The notes under the pieces were generated by a model. It was not told the DNA's origin and ran no database searches. It saw only the letters and a program-made list of their open reading frames with translations. From Pardosa pseudoannulata (Eukaryota > Arthropoda > Arachnida > Araneae > Lycosidae): DNA of 64,000 bases. The first letter of the stretch is position 1, and every line of letters begins with the position of its first letter. A program made the translations under genes and the position numbers. The DNA lies in assembly GCA_032207245.1 (NCBI GenBank), contig CM063500.1, forward strand, positions 63,809,430 to 63,873,429, written 5' to 3'. Below, one piece after another: positions 49,108 through 62,700 of this stretch.

Positions 49108-50129
49108 GATTGTAGAATACTTAAATGAATAAACATTAATTATAATTTGAAATGGTAGGAGATGAAAATGCAAAATAAAGATTTCAGAATTCTCACAAGC
49201 AAAATATGATATATAAAATATAACGGATCAACACATACACAAATATGCAAATATATTCGAAATTATGAGAATAATAATATAACTTTTTATGAAAAAAAGT
49301 TATATTATTATTCAGTACACCCTTATTCAATAGCAATGTTTAAAAAGATACTTTGATTTGAAATATTGCTGCAAATATGTTTTTATTCTTATTTCAAAAA
49401 TATACTTTTATCTGTAGTACTATTTTAAAAAGTGTTAAGCATTATTTTATGCAGTAGAGTCTAAAGAAATAAGAATTTTTAAGCACAAACAATTGAGCCA
49501 AAAGTATATGATGATTCAACATGTAAAAAGCAATTGCATATATCTACAAATAAACAAATCAGGAAATATTTCTACAAGTAATTACTAACCGTGTAATGCA
49601 GTTTCTAAATTATATTCTTCTTGGTATCAGTGAAAAAATGCGCTTTAAAGACATTTTGAAACGTAAGTATTAACAGAAAATGCTGACAAATGTTTTAATA
49701 AATTCAGATTATTGTGGAAGTGTTTACATATTATTTCTGTGGATAAAAAACTATTATTTGAAAGACAGTAAAACTGTTTACGTGGTATACATTCACTCTT
49801 AAAAGATTCTTCTGTGATATACACATTAGTTATATAAGCGGTCATAACTCTTTTCCCCTCCAAGAGCAGACTACATTCATACATTTGTTTACAACCAAAA
49901 CTAAAGTGCGAGTAATTATTTACACGCTCTTTTTTCGTTTAATTCTAACTTTAATCATACTGTAGAACTAGATAAGAGAAATACAAGAGATAAAATACAT
50001 TCAAATAAAATATAATTTGTGTTTAAATTGGAACAAAAGATTTTGTAAATATATATAATTAAAAAAAAATCTATTTTGTCCCTTTAACTACTAACTGTTA
50101 CACGTTGATTTTGTCTCCGATACGATTCG
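49108..50129. promoter_or_regulatory. COQ8-SYVN1 divergent intergenic region
   Basis: Separates the COQ8 ATG (minus) from the candidate SYVN1 first exon (plus). No transposon recognised here, unlike almost every other non-coding kilobase. TSS positions are unknown. Confidence 0.4.
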
Positions 50130-50232
50130 ACGTTGTTTAGCTTAGCTCTATGTTTGATACTGACGAGTATTAAAATTACGGACCAGTGCGGAAGTTTTTT
50201 GAAAATCGGAAAGTTAATTATTTAAGTGTACT
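50130..50232 (+). promoter_or_regulatory. Candidate SYVN1 noncoding first exon / divergent promoter region
   Basis: A CpG-containing stretch (tccgatacgattcgacg near 50117-50133, then ggaccagtgcgg) ends in a consensus donor CTT|gtaagt at 50232/50233. It lies 3.4 kb upstream of the SYVN1 coding start and about 1 kb from the COQ8 ATG on the other strand. I infer a 5'UTR exon; no core promoter motif proves it. The upstream limit is a guess. Confidence 0.35.
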
Positions 50233-50239
50233 TGTAAGT

Positions 50240-51560
50240 ATTTTTGTATTTCCGTTTAGAGTACGTACAAAATATTTTATATTTTCTGCTTTTTCTTTTC
50301 AAATGTATATGTATATAAATTTTTTTTTGACAGAAATGACATATCAGTGACAGATTTTATTTACATACCCATCTGTGTAAGATTACTGGGTCTTTTTTCA
50401 TTTAAAGGGGCAAGAAATTATGCTTTATTTTGAGTAACGTAAGGGTAACTATTTCCCTTTGTGATGTTACACTTTATCATTAAAACTTTCTGTATTATGC
50501 GTCAGAGGAAGCATTTATTTATTTTAACTCCGGTAAATCTACTTTTCCTAAAACCACTTTCATGTTTAGCTCTTACTATTGTTTCACTTTTCCATATAAT
50601 ATTATTTTGGGCACATTTCTTGTTAAAGTATTTTTAATTGATAAGTTTGTTTGAAATTGTTTAGATCTACAAATCTTTCCTTAGTAGACTAATTTTGTTA
50701 GAATTCATCATGAGTTGCCCACCATTACATTGGTTTTAAATTCATCTAAAGCAGAATTTTATTAAAATTATCATTTATATTAAATTGGGGCCAAAGGTTA
50801 TTTAGGTTAAAAATTTCCAAAAATTTGTTATTAGCTCTATCAATTTGATTGAATTTGGTTTTGTGATAAAGATTTGGTAGTAAATACTGCTTTTATTAAA
50901 TCTTTTGATAGCAGTTATACTTTAATGAATTTTAAAGAATATGTCATAGTTTTTATTAAATTACAAATTTAGGAAAAATGAAGTTATGCAGTTTGAAGAA
51001 TCATGTGAATGTTGTAATAAATTTTTGTATAATATCTTTCTCTAGTTCAAGATAAGTTAGTTCTGTTTTTTTTAAACATTTTGTTGCTTGATGTAGATTA
51101 ATTTTCATCATCTTATCTCTCTCCTTAGAAAATAAAACATTAATTTGAACTTAAAAGTATTAAATTTTTAAAATATTTCTACAAAATATATCATGCCTTA
51201 TTTTTATTTTATAATTTTACAATTTTTTTAAGCAACATACATATAAAACTAGCATTATTGTAATTCAACTTAATAAATATTAATTTTTGTAAAGATGGAA
51301 TCTGATATTTCTTATATCCTATTTATAAAATTTCCAATTTTAAACCTAGGCTAAGTAATATATAAAATATGTAATTTAATTCTGTTATCATCTTTACTTC
51401 AGGTTTTGTTTATCTATATTACAAAACTATGTTATAAAAAATAGCATATGTTCTTTCTTTTGCCTGAAGTAATTTTTTTTTAAATTTTAAAGATATTTTA
51501 TTGTTTTACATATATATCCATTAAGTAAGTTTTTCTGTATAGCTATGTGTTTTATTAGTT
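50240..51560. other. Presumed SYVN1 5' intron, nothing recognised
   Basis: AT-rich, T-rich sequence with no ORF or repeat I can support. Confidence 0.5.
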
Positions 51561-51567
51561 AATTAGT

Positions 51568-51605
51568 AAAAATATAGACCATAGCACTCTGACCAAACTG
51601 AGCAA
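51568..51605 (+). repeat. SINE family 1 tail fragment
   Basis: tagaccatagcactctgacc followed by aaactga, matching the tail end of the copy at 51892. Confidence 0.4.
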
Positions 51606-51891
51606 TACTTTAACTTTGATTTCATGATTAAAGAAAATTAGATCACTGTTTCTAATTCATAAGAAAAATTGTGAAATAAATGTAGAAATCAAGAAAATAT
51701 GGCAATTTAGAAGGTTGAATTAAAAATAATCAGCTTTCATATTAGCTTATTCTTCAAAAGTGTTTTAGGAAAGACTTTCTTCACGATAATTTACTCTTTG
51801 TATTGTTCTGTATCAAAAATTTGATAGAATCAGTATGGTGAAATAAAAACAAATGCATACTTTTTTCCTAATAAAAGCTTTCTGAATGAGG

Positions 51892-52041
51892 ACTAAATGA
51901 TAGGGTACTGCTCTTCAAAACTGGAGTGAATGAGTTCAAATCCCACTGCTAGCATGGATGTGCTTAGCTATTTCAAGTCAGCTTTGAGCAGTATGTTATT
52001 AAGTAAGAAAAAAAAATAGACCATGACACTGCGACCAAACT
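51892..52041 (+). mobile_element. SINE family 1, plus-strand copy
   Basis: The head is at the left (tgaggactaaatgatagggt, then gagttcaaatcccactgc as B box) and the tail side at the right (atagaccatgacactgcg). Confidence 0.8.
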
Positions 52042-52054
52042 AATAATGCCTTAA

Positions 52055-52836
52055 CGCTTTAATGCCCAAATTAACAAATTTTGGAATTTTTTCTTGAAAT
52101 TGATAGATATAAGTAGAAATGCATAAATTAAGAGTATTTTAAAATAATTTTGAAATTTTTTAACTGCAACCATGTTTTTTAAGCCATCTTCATTTGATGA
52201 TGATGGGCATTTGTGTGATGATGATGGGCATTTGTGTGTAAAAATGTAAACATTTTAAAAATGATTTTTTGATGAGGAAGCATTGCTATGTCTGCCTCTA
52301 TTTCTTCAGAAAAAAGATAAGCAGCTGCATCTTCTAAGGTTTTAAATATTTTATTTCTACATATTTTTTAGTTTATCTACATAGATTATCTGCAAAAAAA
52401 AGGTAAAAAACACTTGAGAAAAAAATCTGAATACTGAATACGAATTATAGCCAAATGTCCAGCGTCCTCAAACGATGACGGACAACTTTTCCCGATTATT
52501 ATGGACACATTAACAACTCTAAATAAGAATAAACATTCTAATGGCAACGAATAGACTATCTAGATTACATTTATATCAAATTGAAAGAGCTTGCCTCATA
52601 AATTATTTGCCAAACCACACTGTACAAAATGTGTGGTGTGATTATCAAACAGCGGGATATTCTACTGCATCTTTCCCCCAATTTTTTTTTACTTAATTCC
52701 AAAGAAATATATCTGATACTGTGTAGTGCTTCAATCTATCAAAACTATTAGTAAATAAAAAAAATATTTTTTCACTTAATAAAGGGAAATGTGGCTTTTA
52801 TAGCATTGTCATATGAGGACACTGGGCGCTAATGGG
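52055..52836. mobile_element. piggyBac-type MITE beside a SINE tail
   Basis: TTAA at 52051-52054 and 52837-52840. Ends are CGCTTTAATGCCCA and, inverted, CCCATTAGCGCCCA. 782 bp. Contains a short direct repeat (gatgatgatgggcatttgtgtg). Confidence 0.6.
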
Positions 52837-52941
52837 TTAATTCAAAAGACTAAAAAAAAATTAATGATAAAACTAAATTAATGATATACAATGTCATTTA
52901 AAAACAAATTAACATGCATAGATATTTAAACTTTTAAAGCG

Positions 52942-53290
52942 TTTTAATAAAATTTAATTTAAAAAATAATTTGCAATGATTAAGCTGTAAAACGTGAACT
53001 ATGATTACAACTGGTAGTATTTTGCTCTTTTACTGGGTAAAGTATCCCATTAGGGTTATTTCAAGTTACCAAAGAGTCTAAAAGCCCTATGACTCTATAT
53101 AATTCCAGAGAAATTAAGCATTTTAATAAATTTAATTTAAAAAATAATTTGCAATGATTAAGTTTTAAAATGTGAACTATGATTACGACTGGTAGTATTT
53201 TGCTCTTTTACTGGGTAAAGTATCCCATTAGGCTCATTTCAAGGTACCAAAGAGTCTAAAACCCCAATGACTCTATATAATTTCAGAGAT
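52942..53290. repeat. 178-bp tandem duplication
   Basis: Two units (about 52942-53116 and 53121-53290). They share aaaaaataatttgcaatgat, tttgctcttttactgggtaa and gactctatataatt. About 93% identical. Confidence 0.88.
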
Positions 53291-53612
53291 GTTAAGAGGA
53301 AATAATTCTGTTGAAGGGTAAGATTTTTATGCTTTTCTTAATATCAAGCCTACCCAGATATAAACAGATTAGGAGAACATTAAACCAGAATATTTTTTGT
53401 CACTCCAGCTGGGCTAAGTACACTATTTATGTGGCTCCATAGGTAATTTAATTAAATTTAAAATAGAGGGTTATTCATAAACCTTATAAAAGGACTAGAA
53501 AGCTTAAACTTACTTCATCTATGTCTTTAAACTTTTTTTCTTGCATAGTTTATTGAAAAAATATGTAGCTTAGGTATTTTGAAGGTTATACTTACAAAAA
53601 TTTATTTTGTAG

Positions 53613-53766
53613 ATGCTGTTATACTAATTAGAAGAAGATGAGGGCAGCATTGCTGAGTCTGGGAAGCATTCTGCTCACATTTGCTGTGGTTGGAAATGCT
53701 TACTACCAGAAAAAACAGTTTTACCCCTCAGTAGTGTATATTACAAAATCTAATCCGAGCATGGCT
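53613..53766 (+). CDS. SYVN1: SYVN1 first coding exon (5'UTR part 53613-53637)
   Basis: Acceptor ttattttgtag precedes 53613. The start ATG at 53638 gives MRAALLSLGSILLTFAVVGN and on to KSNPSMA, matching the family's first membrane segment and QFYPSVVY. An ATG at 53613 opens a four-codon uORF (stop TAA). Donor gtaagt. Confidence 0.92.
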
Positions 53767-56700
53767 GTAAGTATTGTGTAATTAATTTAAAATTACTAAC
53801 ATAAACCACAGATATATCTATACATTTTTTTTATTGTTAGTACCACATTAAGTAACAAGAAAATATTAATTTTATATTATGTACTTAAAAAAATTATTTC
53901 ACATTGGAAAAGAAAATTTCATTTGAATAATTGCTGTTAAAAAAGCTGTTAAATTATTTTTACGATTGGGGGAAAATATTGGGGTGAAATGATAAATTTT
54001 CTGATAAGAACTTATTGAAGATTCATATCTAATCATAAGATAGAGGATGTAGGCTAACAAAATATATGACAAAATGTTTAAAGGGGATTTGTAAAATAAA
54101 ATAAATTTTAAGGCTATAACTTTATTTCTATTATGTTATTTAGAGTTGATTTTCATGTAAGGTTCTAACAAAATTGATGTTCATTAAATTAGGAAATAAT
54201 TGCTTAATTTTCTTCTTTTTAATATTAAGTTTATGTAAGATTATGTAAGATGCTTTTGTGTCTGCAAAGAGACTGTAGAGAACTTATTGCATAAATCTTA
54301 AAATGCCTTTTGCATGAGTGTGTGTATGAGAGAGAAATCAACATTTTATGTATTAAGATTGCATTATTTTAAAATACAAGGGAGGTAAAACAAATGTTTT
54401 AACATTTGTAATGCAAAACTGGTATCCTGTTGAATGGCTCCATTATTGAAATGCTGTTTTCTGTTAGTTCTATTAACTGTTAGTCAACATGTATTATTTA
54501 AGAAGTGTATTTATTTCTGTTTTGTTTTCTAAATTATTTAAAACATTAATGATTTTATTTTCTATATAACAAAAAATACCATACAATATATTTGATGCAT
54601 TGTTGTATGCTTTCTAATTATTACCTTAAATTGTATAAAATATTTCATATAACCCATTTCCAAAAATATATGTGTTTGTAAATGTTGAAATATATTATAG
54701 GTTATTTATTTACAAGCTTTTGTACTTGTTTTACTGACTGGTAAATTGATGCGAAAGATATTCTTTGGTCAGTTAAGAGCTGCTGAAATGGAAGTGAGTG
54801 TAAATTATTTTCTAGACTTGTTTTTTTATTTGTGTTCATATATTTTTCTATATCTACTCTAAACAATATTAATACCAGATACAATTCAGATTAATACAAA
54901 AGAAAATTTTTGTTAATTTTATTTTTTTTATAAAATGTTTGATGCTTATAAGTCTTTAAGTTTTGTATTAGGTGATTAACATTTTAGTAAATGGTTTAAA
55001 TCCAAAAAAATTATATTTATAAAATTGGGAATAGCTTCCTCTTGACTTTATTGTATAATCATAAAAAAGTAATAATTTTTCATTAGTCTGATTTTTGTTC
55101 TTACTTTGCTAATGCATTTTTTAATTATGCTAACACATTATTATGCCATTGTTACACCTATGTATGTATATAGTAAACTACTACTTCCAGTTGGTAAAAG
55201 TAACTCAAAAGTTGATAGAAAAGTAATTTTTCTATAGTGTATGAATTCAAAGTGGTTTCTCTAAGTTAAAATGTTTTTAAGTTATTTGTTCGATTGTAGA
55301 CACACACAGACATAATTATAAAAATATTTTTTGACTTAGATTTGCAGAAAATGTTAAGATCAAACAAAATCTTGAGGTCTTGTTTTTTAATCTTTTATAT
55401 ATCAAATATAAATGTAGTTTTTTCTCTTTAAATTGTATGATTTTGTAGTATAAAGTAATTGCAGTTATCTGAAATATCTTTTAAAATCTTTAAAATTTAT
55501 TGAAACAAAAAATTTTTTTTCAGCATCTCATTGAGAGGTCATGGTATGCAGTGACTGAAACTTGCTTAGCCTTTACAGTTTTCCGGGATGATTTTAGTCC
55601 TAAATTTGTTGCTCTCTTCACTTTGCTTTTGTTCCTTAAATGCTTCCACTGGCTTGCAGAGGACAGAGTTGATTATGTAAGTTAGATATTTTTAAATAAA
55701 TTATTTTAATAAATACTATCAAAATATTTTGTTTTATATCTATATTTGATATATGTAAACCTACCAAATTTTGTGATATATAGGTAAAGGAATAAATTAA
55801 AAAGTTTAAGGACTTTTCTATCTTTATATATATTTGATTAATCTATATGTATATAAAATGTATATGTATGTGGTACCAAAATCAACAATATTTCAACATT
55901 CTAAATGGCAATAGTAGCAACAACTAAATGTAAATACAGTAACCGTCTGCAATGTGCAATATTGTATCCTGTAAATATAAATTTGTTTGTATCAAATGGT
56001 TTGAATACATGCTAATGAAAAGTTAACTGACTACACTGCTTTCTTTAACATTAGTTGACTATGTGGCAGTAACTGTTATATTAAGCATTCATATATTTTT
56101 TTAATTATGATGCTTTAGAAACAGCCATATGTAGAATTCATCAATGGTTATAAATTTTTTAGCTGATCTCCGACTACCCCTTAACAATATATGTTTGTAA
56201 TGATAGGAAATAGTTACATTTCTTACATCTGCCTTTTTCAGTTGAGTTTGGTTGTTTTGTTACATAAAATAGAAAACTAAAAATAACTGTACTGGGTGTG
56301 CAGCAGCCAGTTCTTAGGTATTTAATTCTGAAGTTAATAATTGTGCTAACTGGAAGTGATAAGCATTTTATTTACTAGCCTGAATGAATGCAATTAATAA
56401 TTAAGGAGTAATTTTAGAAAAATCTGTAAAGGAAAGAATTGGCCCACACAGGACTGTCTGGTCAATTATAATAATAAAGGTATAGAGTCTGTTTACCTAA
56501 TTTTTCTCTTGTACCAGATGACTAAGGTCAGGGCAATACAGAAAAATAATTGCACTTTATGATTTATTATTTTTCATATTTGTGTCAAATAACTGGCTTA
56601 AGGTGCTATAAACATATTATCTTATTTTTCGTTGGTTATTTGAAAATCTTTTTAATAAACATTAAAAGTTATTTGCACAATATATATTTGAGGTATGGCT

Positions 56701-59700
56701 ATTCCTATTAATAAAAGATGTTTAAAGTAACAAATATTTATAAAAAAAAAACTTTTATTTATAAAAGACTTTTAATGAGTTGAAAACTACACAATTTAAA
56801 ATGCAAAAAAGAAAAGTTAATATTCAAATTGTGATGCAGATTTTGAAATTTCCTTGATTAATGATTTAATTGAATTGTAAATTGGAGTCAATGAAAGAGC
56901 AGTGATGATGATGATGATGACAGTGAAGTCCCTAACTATCGAATTTCAATGAGGAAGTACTCTGTGTAGAATCTCTATTATGATGATTTTTTATGTGTCA
57001 TAATACAGAACAAAAAACACATTATCATTTAAATGCTATCCAAAATACTTTATTAAATGTTAAGGGAAATGTTTCCTTAGCAAACAAAATTTTTTGATTT
57101 TTTAAAGTTATGAATACTATTTTACTAAATCAGTAAGCTTATTTTATCTCCATTTTGAGACATGAACACATTATAAATTTTGCCATCTTTGTTTATTATT
57201 AATATTGAAACTGAACAAATACAGCAATATAATGTTGTGCTAATGCATTGGTATTGTAATATTACAATGAAATATAAATATGAATGTTTAATGAAATATT
57301 TAGAAAAGGCAATCTACATTTTCGAAATATTTCACTTGTATATTTTCTTTCTCGGTATCTTGAAAAAGTATAAAAGTCACTTCGATGTATATTTTCATTT
57401 GTATGCTTTTTCTCCCATTTATGCGTTTATTCATTTATACTTTTTTTTTACCTGAAAAATGTAAAAATATGGTTCCACTATATATATATATAATTTTTTA
57501 ATTTTTATTATAATTAATTTATTTTATTTTATTTATTTTTTTTGTAGATGGAAAGAAGTCCAGTGATATCGTGGCTTTTTCACATAAGGGTTTCATGTGA
57601 GTTTAAATAATACTCATCTGTAGTCTTATGTTACTACATAATGTTATTAGACAGTACGTTGAATTTAGATGTATGTAAATATCTAGAATTTATCATACTA
57701 ATTTTGACTGTTTAAAAACATTCAAAATTGCTGTAAGATTTGTCTGCTAATTAAAACATGAAATGGAAGATTTACAAGATCTAAATTAAAATTGATGTTC
57801 CAATTTAAAGCTTGTAAATCTACCAATTAATTTTTTTTTCTCACAATAAAAATAGTTGTGTATATTTTGTGTAGACCATGAAAATTATTTGTTAATAGAT
57901 TATTTTCAAGTTTAAAGAAAAGTTCTTGGATTATTTTAAACTGTCCTTTATTTAGTTTAGCTCTGAATGAGTGTATGTTAAGTTTTTAGTGCTTTTCCAT
58001 GTATTCTAATATTTATACATGAATTATATTAATAGCTCTTCTTCTACTTCTGTTTGTGTTGGATTTCTTCTTTGTTAATCTTGCATACCACAGCACAATT
58101 GCTAAAGGTGCTTCGGTACAGTTAGTTTTTGGGTTTGAGGTAAGTGTATAGATATTTGAATACCAGTAAAATGATTTTGTAGTCTGAAATGTATTCCTTT
58201 GTATTTTTGTAGGAGTATTATAATTTATAAATTTCTGTTTTATAGTATGCCATTCTACTTAGTGTTGTGGTCAATATTTTCTTGAAATATCTACTTCATT
58301 CGTATGATCTTCAAAGTGAAAATCCTTGGGAAAATAAAGCAGTATTTTTACTTTATAGTGAACTAGTAATGGGTATGTTGGACTTTTTAAATTTCTTTAT
58401 GCATAATTAATAAATACCTTTTATTCCTTTTATTAATTCATATAATAGATCAAGGTTTGAGCTGACCAAAGATCTGCCATAATCATTAATAATGGGTTAG
58501 GAGGGTATTAATCAAAAGAGTATTCCTCTATGTTGAAAAGTGCTCTTAACTTGGCAGAAGATTGTAGTAAGTAAATTATCCTCAGGACTAATTGTATGTA
58601 GATAGAAAAACATCAGTTGCTAACTAATAATATTTATTTGACATTTTAATTAAGACAACAAAAGATATGTTAACAGTTACAAGACATTGCACAACAAATT
58701 ACATTAAAAGAATAATAGAGAATACAAAAAGAAGTGCATGCTGGAACATCAGCCTGTCGGCAATGAATTTGACGGTATGTAGGCATGGGGTTGATTAAGT
58801 TCACCCCTTGGTGATATATGAAGTTTTCCTAAATGTAAGGTACTGCACTCTATACATTTAATCAATTGCTGTATAAATTTTCTGTGTTTATTTAATGTTT
58901 AAAAACTTTGAAGAGGAAATTAAAATAATTTTTTTCATCTTGCAGGTTTATTCAAAGTTCTTTTATATTTGATGTTTATGACTATCATGATAAAAATTCA
59001 CACTTTCCCACTGTTTGCTATTCGACCAATGTATTTAAGTTTGAGGTGAGTATTTGGTTTTAAATATGAACTATTTTCTCCTAACCTAAAAGCAATTAAT
59101 ATATTATGTCCAGGTTATAAGTAAATAACTTTTTACTTCCTTCTTTAAGTAAAAGGAAGTATTGTAATCTCAAAAAATTTCAGTGTATAAATTTAATGAA
59201 AAGATTTGTTTAAATCATGCCTGGATGAATTTTAACCAGTTTCAATGTTTTGTCTGTACGTATTTACAAGCAGTTTATTTTTAAAACGACATTTTTACCA
59301 TTCCTTAACTAGTCTTGAAGAGTTTCTTCTTGATATCTGTATGTACGTATGTGTCTTTTATAATTCAAGGATTAGCTGCAGAAGATTGAAATTTTTTATT
59401 TAGGACTGTTATAACATTAAGTCAACTTTCTCTTTAGATGACAATCTGAATTCTATATAAAGAAAATTTTCAATGCAGAACATATTGCAGGTGTCACTTG
59501 AAAATGATTAGCCATAAAATGTTGAAATTTTGTATTTAGGGTTTTATAACATCTTGTTGCACTCATCCAATTTTCAGTTACAATCTATACTTTATATAAC
59601 AGAAAATCTCAATATAATAACCATTAGAACAATGTTACTACAAGTTATAAACATATTCAGATGCATTTGTTACAATGCTTTAAAAGATATTTAGAAAATA

Positions 59701-62700
59701 AAAATTTTTAATTGTAGAGAATAATTTTGAATATTTACTGTCTGGTGTAATGTAAAGCAAATATTGTAATCATGAAATATCTATGTAACAAAATGTCTCA
59801 ATATAATAAATATAAATGCTTTGGGTCTTTACCTAATGACAGTACTGCAGCACTAGTCACATCATGGTTACTTTAGGATACATAACTTACTTTGAATGAA
59901 GAAAATATGCAACGAATAGTTCTGTTGATGCATCATCCATTTTTTTTATAAAAGATTTGTAATATAGACATACAAACTAGTCATGTGTTCACATCAAATA
60001 TTCTTTTTTTAACAATTTGTATCATGCATTAATCATTCATTTTATGCATAATCTCTAATTTTTAAAAACCTTTTGACATTACTGTGTAAGAGCTAAAATG
60101 GTATAGTTTTTTGTAGTATCTCATCCTTTTTATTCAAATATCTCATTTCTGTATACAATAGTAATGTTAATTTATTTCTGTTGTAGAGCTTTCAAAAAGG
60201 CAATTAATGATGTAATAATGTCACGAAGAGCCATTAGAAATATGAACACTCTGTAAGTTTGTATTTTATTCTTTGTTTTTATTTTTTAAATTTTAAGCAT
60301 TGTGGCTATTGTATCAAAATTTATCAGCTTGTGTATCTTTTATTTATAGTGCTTTTGTCTATTAGAGTACACATGTAATAATTTTGTCGTAAAAATTGTT
60401 TAATCTGGATGTTACGATGGTTTATAATTTCTGGGGATGTAATTTTGGGAAATTTAATTTTTAATAGTGTTTTCATTAGTATTTCATGGTTTCATCATTG
60501 ATCTTTAGACTAATTTTCAATGGTATGATTTTAAGATTGCAATTAAAATAAATAATAGAACAAAAAAATCACTAGTGAATTGGAAAATGTTTTTTATAAA
60601 ACCCATTTGTTATCTGTATGTACTGCAAGCATGTAGATTGATTTATGTGTATATATATTTATATATAAACTGTGAAACTGATTCAAAATTGTAGTTAAAT
60701 CAAAGCCTTCTATATTTAATAACTTTTGTTCATAAAATACGTTGGGGGTTTGCACGGTAATTCTGATTTTTCCCTCCAGACATGCTATCAACTTAATTCA
60801 ACCTCTGTCAGTACTACTTTAGCCAACAGTTAGAGCGTTTTCTTTAAACATGGGTATTTTTTATCACGTGATCAAATGTGCTTAGGGATTATTTGTAGTC
60901 TTTTTTACCTGAGAAATCCCTACTTGAAAAGTGTGTGTGCAGGATCACATTGTCTGGGTGCACGAGGTTGTAAAAGTGCTTGCCTGTTGTATGGATTTCG
61001 TGTATCTCACCAGAAATAAAATGTGTTGTGCTTTTGAATGAATCTCGCCCATATTACATTTCTCATCCCCTTAAATTTCTCAATAAGTCAATATTAAAAA
61101 TTCATAGATAATTGGAAGTTCAACTTCTTTAATTCAAAAATTTTTTAAAAACTTTCAAATCATACTACATTTTTGACTTTCCATCATTAAGAAGTCATTG
61201 CTAGAATACCCCCATATTTTCGAAACCATACATGTAGAATAACAATATAAACTTGGCATTTGATGAATGCATTAATTTGGAGGATAACATGTTTTATAGA
61301 CATCTCAAATCAAAGCATTTTATCAAAAGTGTTAAACATGGTGAGGACCAGCAAGGTACTATATTGAGGCAATTGTATAGAATAGGAAGAATATACTATC
61401 ATTGCAGCCACTTTTTAATTTACGTGAATTTCGTTGGTATATTGAGGCAAACTAACAGAAGTAAAGCTGCTTTTTTTTTCCCTCTAAACATGCTTGACGA
61501 TTTGCTAACCTTAAATAAACAAATTCTATGATACAGATTTTGCACAATTTTTTGATAAATTGTAATTTTTGGAAAGTAATATGTACTCTAACTTTTGTAA
61601 TGTAAATCTTATTTTGTTTAATGTATATAGTGTTTAAATCTTTCATACCATTTTCTTTCTGAATAATTTACTTAATTTTAGAAAAATCTTTTTAAGTATT
61701 CTATGTGCCAGACAAAGTCCAAAAATATAACTTTTTTTAGTTTGAAATGTTAGATAAGTTGAATTTTTTTTTGAGGTACCTTCGTATTAAAATTATCCAA
61801 GCATTAAATGAAATAGTGAATTGCATCAGTGCATGTTTATGACCACACCAATTCGTAAAACAGCAATTTTTTGTTACTTTACTTTTATTTAAATCTTAAA
61901 AGTAATTGGAAAGAGTTTAATTTAAAAAACAATTTGATTGTAGTTTATAATTTTTTGTGAAAATTTAATTTTGAATACCATTTTTATTAGTATTTCACGT
62001 TTCATCATTGATCTTAAGAATAATTTTCAGTCATCTAGGAGTTTAAGATTACAACTTAAATAATTTAACAATGGAACAAGAGATCAGAAGCATTATGACT
62101 CCTTTTTTTTATATGTAAGCACTATCAGCATGTAGATTATATACATATCAGTTTGAAAGTTAAAAATTGAGGCATAAATTAATGAAAAGAAAGTGAACTC
62201 TTTGTGAAATGAAAGAATATGAGGGTAAAAAATAATACTATATAACAACAGAGTGTGCCAAATTCCTAGGCAGAACAGGTAAATTTTGTGGGCTGGTGAC
62301 TTGCTGTTGCATTGAGTCTCGTACTTAAAACAAAATGGCTAAGGTGGAATATAATGTTCAAATAAAATTTTAATGGTGGGAATGGATTTCTTTATCATAT
62401 TTTTTCACAGGCTATGAGTCGGTTATAAATAAATATACATATTTATATATGAGTTGTTTTTTATGTATAGCATTTTAAAAATAGCAGCATTTAGATATGC
62501 TTCCTTTTAACTCTAAAAAATTATGAATGCAAACTATTTTCAAATTTTTATTTTTATCTAAAAATTTGTAGTGCGTCTGAATCTGTTAAAAATGTGATGT
62601 GAAGAAAAAAAGTAACAATCAATTTTCCTAATTTTTTCTTAGTAAATACAAATATTAAAGTACATTTAAGAAATTTTTAGTATTCACCATAGAATTATAT

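Noticed and set aside
61253..61531. 92-codon plus-strand frame in a SYVN1 intron
   Set aside because: No homology signal, and it sits between confirmed exons on the same strand with ordinary AT-rich composition.
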